A stretch of 64,000 nt of DNA from Fomes fomentarius (lineage: Eukaryota > Basidiomycota > Agaricomycetes > Polyporales > Polyporaceae), in contig JABYQN010000010.1 in NCBI GenBank assembly GCA_022606135.1, positions 2,046,001 to 2,110,000 on the forward strand. Reading direction: 5' to 3'. Made by a program: the position numbers and the translations under genes. The notes beneath the pieces are model-generated. The model had not been told where the DNA came from. It made no database searches and was given only the letters and a program-made list of their open reading frames with translations. Of this stretch, positions 56,880-64,000 are shown one piece after another (within the stretch, counting starts at the first letter, position 1; the number at the start of each line of letters is the position of its first letter).

Positions 56880-57475
56880 CCTTTTGACGCCTGTATGACC
56901 AAACACGGGAGTATAATGTCCCATTGGGGTGGGGCCCCTACGACGTAGAACAGGACACCAGGGTCGCAGGTGCCGTCGGGGGCCAAGACACCCAACCGAC
57001 TTCGAAGTGCTGGTTGCAGACACCGTATTTCCAGTTGCGATAGATCGCCGTAAATACTGGCGCATATCTGCCAAAGACATCATTCATATATCAGCACGAG
57101 TAATCACTTCGAGTCGGCGGCAGGTCAGTGAATACAGCGCCAGCTGCCAGAAGAGTAAGCAGCTACTACTCTCTTGGGGAGGCAACCGCCGGACTAACGG
57201 TGGGATGCGGTGAACATGCGGACTGTCGCTGGTGACAATGATAGTGTTTGGTCTTGTCAGGGTTCAAGAACGCCCGTTGCTTCTCCTCGTCATCACAGGC
57301 GCCAGTATATCTCGGACCTTGCTTATTGGCACAGTACTCGCAAAAACGCGGCCTCAGAATTTCAACAATAGCCTTACATCCGCAGACCGACAAGTGACCT
57401 GAGAGTACACGTACAAGCGATTGAACTCTGCTGATCTTTAGCATATGTTCAAGAGCATTCGGCAGAACTACTGGT
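56880..57475. other. intergenic, no intact gene
   Basis: 596 bp. Short frames with scattered cysteines on the minus strand near 57240-57440 are not convincing. It contains the 3' UTR of the DUF4436-like gene. Confidence 0.4.
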
Positions 57476-58677
57476 CTAGGGTGTCTCCTCATCGTCAAGC
57501 GCGATAGCGCCGCGGGCCGAGTCCTGGCGTCTCTTCACGATGCCCACAGCGACAGTCACGACCAGCACGAGGAAGATCTGGAAGAACACCCCGAGGTAGT
57601 CTGCGAAAGAGTGATATCGCGCACGCATGTCAGCCAACTCCACATCAACCAACATGACTCATTGCCATGTGCACGTACCGATCAGTACGCCGTCACCAAA
57701 CGAAGGCCGTCCGTCCTTGGTCGCCATCTCACGCATGATCACCACGGGGACAATGACAGCGAGGGGAGCGAGGCGGATAGCCCTCCAGCTCGTCGTCATG
57801 CCCTTCTTGTTCAAGATCGGCACCAGCGGCGCGACGAGCATGCCCAGCACCCCCAGCGTCAACAGCCAGCTCGCGCCAAACATGCCCAGGACGGACACCT
57901 TGACGGGGATCGGGCGCTCCACCAGACCTACGAAGCTCTCCAGCGCACGCTCCGTCTCCGTCCCCACCTCCGTTGCATTGTCGCGCTTGTGGTCGGGGTC
58001 GATCCTGAGCACGAGGACGGGCGAGTAGTGCTTGGTCGCAGAGTTGTCCCCGAAGCCGTGGTGGTGGAACGTGACTGGGGCGTACGTGGGCCCGTCCATG
58101 ACTGCGATATGTCCGGTGTAGGAGTACCAGTCGAAAGGGTAGGAGAACGGGTCGTCGCTCTTCGCCCAAGTCATCCACTCCCCATTGAAGGTGTGGTGGG
58201 TGATGGGCTGGACGTCGTCGGAGCCTTTGTCGAGAACGAAGCTCTGTGCGTGCTTGTTTGGGCCCATCAAACGCCCGTCCGGGGACAGCGGGGACTGGTC
58301 GATGTAGACTATGACTGGGGACTCGTTGACGACGTTGCGGCTAAGTAAGCGTCCAGGTAAGTGACTGCTATCGTACACAAATGACTGCGCTTGTTGGTAT
58401 GCTCACCCCACGACCTCCCAACGAACTTTGAAGTGGCGGGTCGCAAGGTCGACATCATGTACGAACCCGAGGACCGAGATCTAAGTACAATGTACATGCA
58501 CTTCAGGTGAGCAATGGTACTAGACTAGACAGTGTTTCAACTTACGCCTTGGCTGTCCTTGAACCACTCGAAGGATTGCGGGTGCTTATCGTAGTAGAAC
58601 TGCACACATGACAAGACGGCGAGGACAACGCCGACGATCCCGGCAGTGAAGAAGCGGGCCTGGCGAAGGGTGAACAT
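57476..58677 (-). CDS. DUF4436-like membrane protein
   Basis: Exons 58677-58546, 58480-58407, 58340-57679 and 57600-57476 give 330 aa. An N-terminal signal anchor (FFTAGIVGVVLAVLSCVQFY) is followed by a beta-rich region with ISVLGFVHDVDLATRHFKVR, SPVIVYIDQSPLSPDGRL and the YPFDWYSYTGHIAV motif. The YPFD-plus-aromatic motif is what suggests DUF4436. Three C-terminal helices follow: MFGASWLLTLGVLGMLVAPL, LAPLAVIVPVVIM and GVFFQIFLVLVVTVAVGIV. A basic stop-transfer (KRRQ) leads into an acidic tail. Function is unknown. A broken copy lies at about 56570-56730. Confidence 0.78.
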
Positions 58678-59244
58678 GCGGAAGAATGTTGATACAGCAG
58701 TATGAGGAGAAGGGGAACGACTTGGATAAGAGCGAGCAGTATATGATTAAGTATGCATCTAACATGTACTGCGCTATGCTGCGTGACTGCGGCGCTCGTT
58801 GGATTCGTGAGAATGGGAAGGCTGTGCTACCCGTATTCAACAGGCGCCGCTGTACTGAGGTTCGACACGGTACTATCGGTGAACACGCCTAGGGCCGCGG
58901 CGCAGTACGTCCTAGTCGATAGACTGCGGCTTGGTGTCTGGAGGTCGTTGGTCGTTGGGCACTAGCAATCGGATGAGTATTACCGTATAATGCGGGGGCG
59001 CCTTTCTGCGGCGCAGTTGCATGTCGCAGTCCAGTCAACGTGTACCACATCAGACAAATCCCATCTCCCAAAGACAATCTTATACATGACCACATTACAT
59101 CTAAAGATACACAGTACAATGACGAGATCATATACGGCGGACATGCAAGATACAACAAGAACGACAATCACATACCCGTACCCTCCCAGACCTTCCGTCC
59201 GAATCATACATACATATACAGATATACACGCCAGATGAGTGGTA
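58678..59244. other. intergenic, no gene seen
   Basis: 567 bp upstream of the DUF4436-like gene and downstream of the CFEM gene on the same strand. No protein-like frame. Confidence 0.4.
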
Positions 59245-60435
59245 TCATAGTACCGACAAGGCCCCCACCAACACCGCGAAGACAGCGCACGCGACCTCCG
59301 CCGGGGTGCCGCTTAGCGCGCTCGCACCATTGCCCACACCGTCCACAGCACCACCACCTGTGGGCAGAGTACTAAGAGTACTCGTTTGTAAGACCGTGGT
59401 CTCTGGGTGGGTCGTAGGGGAAGGCGGCACTGTGACAGTCGTAGTGACTCCGGGATTAGAAGTCGTGCCTGATGTTGTGGAAGGGGTAAGTGAGGATGCC
59501 ACAGAAGACGTTGAGGAGGAGGAGACACCGGACGGTGAAGCTGAAGCTGTGTTTGAGGATAATGATGATGATGGTAACGGGCTAAGAGTTGCGGTTACGG
59601 TAACTGTTATGGTAGCCTCTGTAGAACTACCAGGAGAGCTGGATCCTGGTGAGGAGATGGGTGGCACGCCTATACGGCAGTGGTTGTCAGAAAGAAGCGT
59701 ACGGGATTCAGAAGGTACATCAGACACACCAGACGTGATGGATGTAGTCGTAGAGGGTACGCCTGTTGGTAACGAAACGGAAGTGCCTGTAGACGTGCAG
59801 TTGGAGGTTGAGCGGGTTTTAGACGGACGTAAGAGAACTCACCGACTTGCTTACAGGCGACCATGAGCTGGGCTTGGCCTTCAGTCTTTTCCTCGGCGGT
59901 GCAATTTGCAGTAAAGCAATTGACCGCGTCTGGCATGAATTGGGCAGAATGACATGCACACGCCAACTGCCTAAAGACGGGATTAGTTGAATGCGTCCTT
60001 GGCTCCAGATAAAACAGAGGGCCGTATTGTCGGGGCGAAGGCTCCCGAGTCTCTGGCGCAGATGGCCTGAGAAGCTCAATATGAAGACAAGAAAGGATGC
60101 TTCCTCTTGAAGCGAGCGTCAGGAGACACGGAGGTTCTTCCCCAGTTCATCCGATGTCGATACCACCCTGACCACAGGAAACATGGAGTTGTATTTACTC
60201 ACAAGGTGTCCCCACAACCGATAGCCTCATTCGCCTGCGTCGCACAGAGGGCCACACATGGAGCGAAGATCCCCTGCTGCCGTGTCTGAAACTGGGGTAC
60301 GCGCGCTTCCACGCCAAGTCCAGGCGCCTTCTTGCCATCGCGCTTGAGGCCAGAAGTCCAGGACCAGAGGATGAGAAAGACAGAGAGGAGGAGCCAGCGA
60401 GGCTGCTGGGTAAGGATGGAGATATTCGTGAACAT
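59245..60435 (-). CDS. CFEM-domain protein, probably GPI-anchored
   Basis: CFEM domains are fungus-specific eight-Cys modules; some bind haem for iron uptake. Exons 60435-60203, 59970-59843 and 59786-59245 give 300 aa. The N-terminal hydrophobic run (WLLLSVFLILWSWTSG) is a signal peptide. The domain reads PCVALCATQANEAIGCGDTL, ACACHSAQFMPDAVNCFTAN and CTAEEKTEGQAQLMVACKQV, with all eight cysteines and the Asp before CxC. About 170 residues of Ser/Thr/Pro follow. The C-terminus AEVACAVFAVLVGALSVL is hydrophobic with no charge behind it, as in GPI signals. The pre-domain spacer of about 40 residues is somewhat long. Confidence 0.93.
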
Positions 60436-61184
60436 TTCAATCGTGAAGTCGTAGCGGGTGAGTGGGCGAAATTTGAAGCAGCTGATATGCGCGAGAGTAC
60501 GCTGGGTGAGGGAGGATGGAGGAGAGCTGGACGAACGAGTCAACGACCGAGACCGGGAGGTCGGCGGAGGCGAGAGGCGAAAGAGGACGGTGGCGGAAGT
60601 AGCCCACTTTATATCCTCCGCGACTTAGAGAGGGTTGAGAAGCAACGCGCGATCAAAAGAGAAGACCTCATATGAAACTCTCTGGAGTCATCGATCACCT
60701 CGAGATGGCTGGCTTCTCAGTCTGAGCCACCTGCAACCTAAGACGCGTGGAAGTGACGCGTCTACGAGACAGCCATGCGAACAGACGCATATGCAAACGA
60801 AGCAGAGAGCAACGTACTCGGCGGGGGAGGCTGTCCGCCTCCGACCATCATCTGACCCTTGTACAAGCTTCCGCGTGGATTACTGCTGCCCACCCTCGCA
60901 TGCTTCCGTGATGCACTCGTATCACGCGGGATGGTGCAGTCTCACCACGCACTCGACTTTCCATCTGCACCGCAGATCACCAGAAAGCATGAGCGTAGCA
61001 TCGTTGCAGCGGGGACTCGCGGACTAACCATGGAGGTGGGAGGTAAATTGGCGGGCACGGGTATACCGGACACGTGAACGTCTGGTATGCATCCGGCGAT
61101 CCCCGGTTTATATATAACATGGGCGCTTCGACCTTATGTATATCACATTCACAACCATCCTCGTCGACACACTTGCTTCCAAAT
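60436..61184. promoter_or_regulatory. divergent upstream region of CFEM and DUS genes
   Basis: 749 bp between divergent start codons. Purine-rich from 60490 to 60600. No coding sequence is seen. Confidence 0.4.
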
Positions 61185-63149
61185 ATGCCGACGCTGAGCT
61201 CAAAATTCGACCTGTCGTACATAGCTGCGCCTATGATTAACCAGAGCGATATTCCCTTCCGTCTTCTTGTGCGCCGGTACAACGCTTCGCTCGTCTACAC
61301 TCAAATGCTGCTCCCCGAACGCCTGCTCGAAGACAAGGACTACCTCGAGTTCCACACACGAGGTTTACACGGCTTAAATGATATGCCAATAGTGGTACAG
61401 CTCTGCGAGAATAATCTCGAGGTTGTGGTGAGGGCCGCGAGGAAAGTGGTGGACAAGGCGGACGCGATAGGTGCGTGTTCGTTCCCTATATGCGCGCATG
61501 ATCATTCTCACTGGTCATTTGCTCGAAGACGTGTAGATATCAATCTTGGCTGTCCCCAAGACGCAGCTAGGGAAGGTCACTACGGTGGATATCTCCTGGG
61601 TCAGAGAGACTGGCCGCTTGTCGAAAGCATTGGTATGTCTTCAGGATTCGTGATTGGTTCAAGTCGTTTGGGCCGCATATATGCATGCAGGCATGCTCCA
61701 CAAACAGCGGTGGTTGTTATCTCTGTGCGTGGCGAGGCTTGATGCCAGGTTTCTCTACGCATAGAGCTATGTCCCTCTGGACGAGATGACTATGTGCGTG
61801 GAGCTCACTGTGTGCGTTCCTCGAAGGTACACCGTGCTGGTTTGTGCTCTTCTATGGCAATCAGTGATACTTCTACTCGAAACTGAAACTTGGGGCTCGT
61901 CAAGCCTCTCACAAGTACGCGGAACGCCACTGCTGCAGACATTGCGAAATTGACGGTTATTACTTGTATTCTCAGGCAGCGCTTCAGACGTCTCGACTAG
62001 TGCGGCTGTCCCAGCACTGGCACTGTCGTTGGAGGCGGCTATCTGGAGGCCTGTTGATGCCAATCCTGCGTTTGGTATCATTACTCTACTCGTTCCTATT
62101 CCATTTGGCGCTATGGAGAGTAACCTCCTTGGACGATGAGAAGCTCATATGTAATTGAGGAGGAAAACGTGTGCTTGAATGTTGGGCAAGATCTGTCGAG
62201 TCACTGCATCAACTCGGCCCTTTGTGTGTTGCTTTGATGTCGTGGACTGTTTGGCATGCAGCGATTGAGACTCATCGCGACGCCCCGCGAGACTCTATGC
62301 TGGGTTCTTCGAAGTAGCGTCGTACTCACATTCTTTTCTCGCACAGTGTCCGCGCTCTCCCACTCCCTCAACGTCCCTGTCTCGGCCAAACTCCGCCTAT
62401 GCCAAAATACCGCAACCACGCACGAGCTCGGCGCGCGCCTCGAAGCTGCGGGCGCCTCATGGCTCACTCTGCATGCACGACACGTATCCGCGCGACGAAG
62501 AAGGCAAGGAATGGCGGACCTCTCGCAAGTCAAGGAGTTGAAGAGCCGTGTAGGCGTACCGGTGGTGAGCAACGGAAACGTCAAGACCTGGGAGGACGTG
62601 GTGGCGAATCGGGCTCAGACGGGCGCAGACGGGGTCATGGTCGGGGAGACGTTGCTAGCCAACCCGTGGTACGTCCATCTAGATATGCCACGCAAGCTCG
62701 CTTGCGCGCATCGAGTGGGCATGACGACATCGCTCATGAACATTCTCGCTCCCGCTCCCGCTCCGCAGCCTGTTTGCGAACATCATTCCCGATCCTGTCA
62801 GGATCTCGCTGGAGTATCTCGACATCTGTCGGGAACACCCGGATACGGCGACAATGCAGACGATTCAGACGCACGTTCGGCATATCGTAGACCACCAATG
62901 GTGTGCACTCGTTTTCGCCATATGTTGGTCTTCGCTGACTGGCTCCGTAGCGGCCGCCGGCCATGGTACAACAGGTTTCGTGCGACTTTGGGGAAGTGCG
63001 AGACGGTTGACGAGATCGAGAGGATCCTGCGGGTTAAGGTGCAGCGCTGGAGAGGGCTTCCGCCCCTCATGGAAGAAGACGATGATGACGACGCCGCAGA
63101 TGAAGACGAGGGAAGCGAGGATACTAGACAGCAAGATCAAGATGGATAG
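61185..63149 (+). CDS. DUS1: tRNA-dihydrouridine synthase (DUS1-like)
   Basis: An FMN enzyme that reduces uridines in the tRNA D-loop. Exons 61185-61470, 61537-61632, 62347-62668, 62769-62900 and 62951-63149 give 344 aa. Motifs: the FMN-site YIAAPMINQSDIPFRLLVRR, YTQMLLPERLLEDKDYLEFH, PIVVQLCENNLEVV, DINLGCPQDAAREGHYGGYL with the catalytic Cys, VSAKLRL, WLTLHARHVS, VPVVSNGNVKTWEDV and GADGVMVGETLLANP. The C-terminal helical domain (RISLEYLDICREHPDTAT, WYNRFRATLGKCETVDEIER) is present. It ends in an acidic tail. The order fits the Dus16/17 group better than Dus2 or Dus3. Intron 2 is 714 bp against 50-100 bp for all others. Confidence 0.93.
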
Positions 63150-64000
63150 AAGGATTGGATAGAAGAATGAAGATGTCGAAGATGTGCTTGCTGCGATGTA
63201 AACTTCATGGTAGCTCTGGTAAGTCGATCGCCATGCGTCTTGGGAAATCTTCGTTGACCATCAGGATTCAGTGCTGAGGAATGGAGATGGGTGATTGTAC
63301 GTGATGGTCAGCCGCGCAGACGCCAGGAAGGGCGATGGGGCGATGGGTGCGTTCGTATGAAGTATATGCATAGGTGGCCTGTATCGCCGCTCAAGGTGGG
63401 ACAATTCGACGTTGGACATCTTCCCAAGCTTCGTGCGCATGAACAAGCGAATTCGATGCCGCCGAAGGCTTCTCGGCCAGATCGTGAACTCGACCTAGGT
63501 GAGCCACAGTCAACGGATCACAGTTAGGCTGAGCATAGACATCTTTCGCTTGACATATACTGTGCATACATTATTGAATCTGTCATAAACATGTCGCAAG
63601 CGACCACACGCGGCGCAGAATTTCACACCCCCGGAAGGACCGCCACGACGCATGCCTAGGAATTATTTACAGTGGCACTCGGCGGGAGTGAGCTGGGCCG
63701 TGCTCACCCAAGGCCGCCCAGATCGTGCACTAAGTCCCCGGTGCCGCCGGATTGTGACACTGGTGGCGCTACAACTCCCATGAGGCCCTCCACTTTGGCC
63801 TGCCTGTGGCATGCTTCCGCAGCCTATGTTACTGCATGATCGACGATCGGCGCCGGGCATCGTGTTATATCGTGAGCGACACAATCTGTTCCGGGAGACA
63901 AGACTCGATTAGAAGGCCCAGGATCTTGCATTATATGTAGGGTAAACGTGTACTCGGATCTGGCTTGGGTGTCCATTCCTATGTACGAAGCTAACAACCG
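63150..64000. other. right edge, no gene seen
   Basis: 851 bp after the DUS stop codon. No frame on either strand has convincing composition or splice continuity. A gene beginning beyond the edge cannot be excluded. Confidence 0.4.

Overview
The window reads as nuclear DNA of a filamentous basidiomycete, most likely an Agaricomycete. Almost every gene is split by short GT-AG introns of about 45-70 nt. The gene content also fits: a class I hydrophobin, a CFEM GPI-anchored protein, a CAP/PR-1 protein, BTB and F-box paralogues, and a Tnp2-type transposase of the kind common in mushrooms. No rRNA, tRNA or CRISPR was recognised. Exon borders were placed by hand from splice sites and reading phase. 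Where I give an exon list, the joined length is a multiple of three.

Region 1 (1-28.5 kb) is gene-dense host chromosome. In order it holds UTP23 (18S rRNA processing, running off the left edge), EMC7 (ER membrane complex), a conserved-looking unknown, a secreted CAP protein, a single-pass membrane protein, a small GPI-type secreted protein, a DLT1-like membrane protein, a GST-like protein, a hydrophobin with a very long Thr/Lys repeat, two tandem BTB genes (one clearly broken), NADH-cytochrome b5 reductase, a dual-specificity phosphatase, TVP23, a multipass membrane protein and a 3' fragment of a DUF4246 gene.

Region 2 (28,557-52,389) is a single 23.8 kb element bounded by 99-bp terminal inverted repeats that differ at one base and start CACTG. 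Inside are about 270-bp subterminal repeats in direct orientation, several GC-rich minisatellites with a shared GTGCGG-like core, a Tnp2-like transposase with apparent frameshifts, and a large cargo. The cargo includes an intact single-pass SUN-domain protein, a WD40 protein, two helical proteins (one with a membrane segment), and further small membrane or coiled-coil proteins. This SUN/WD40/membrane cargo on a DNA transposon is the most unusual feature of the window. The two ends of the element abut fragments of different genes, so the locus has been rearranged.

Region 3 (52.4-64 kb) is host sequence again: an F-box-like pseudogene, an intact coiled-coil/F-box protein, a chimeric pseudogene built from pieces of two neighbours, a DUF4436-like membrane protein, a CFEM protein, and a tRNA-dihydrouridine synthase with one 714-bp intron.

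The host genes are ordinary housekeeping, secretory-pathway and cell-surface functions. They do not form a biosynthetic cluster.
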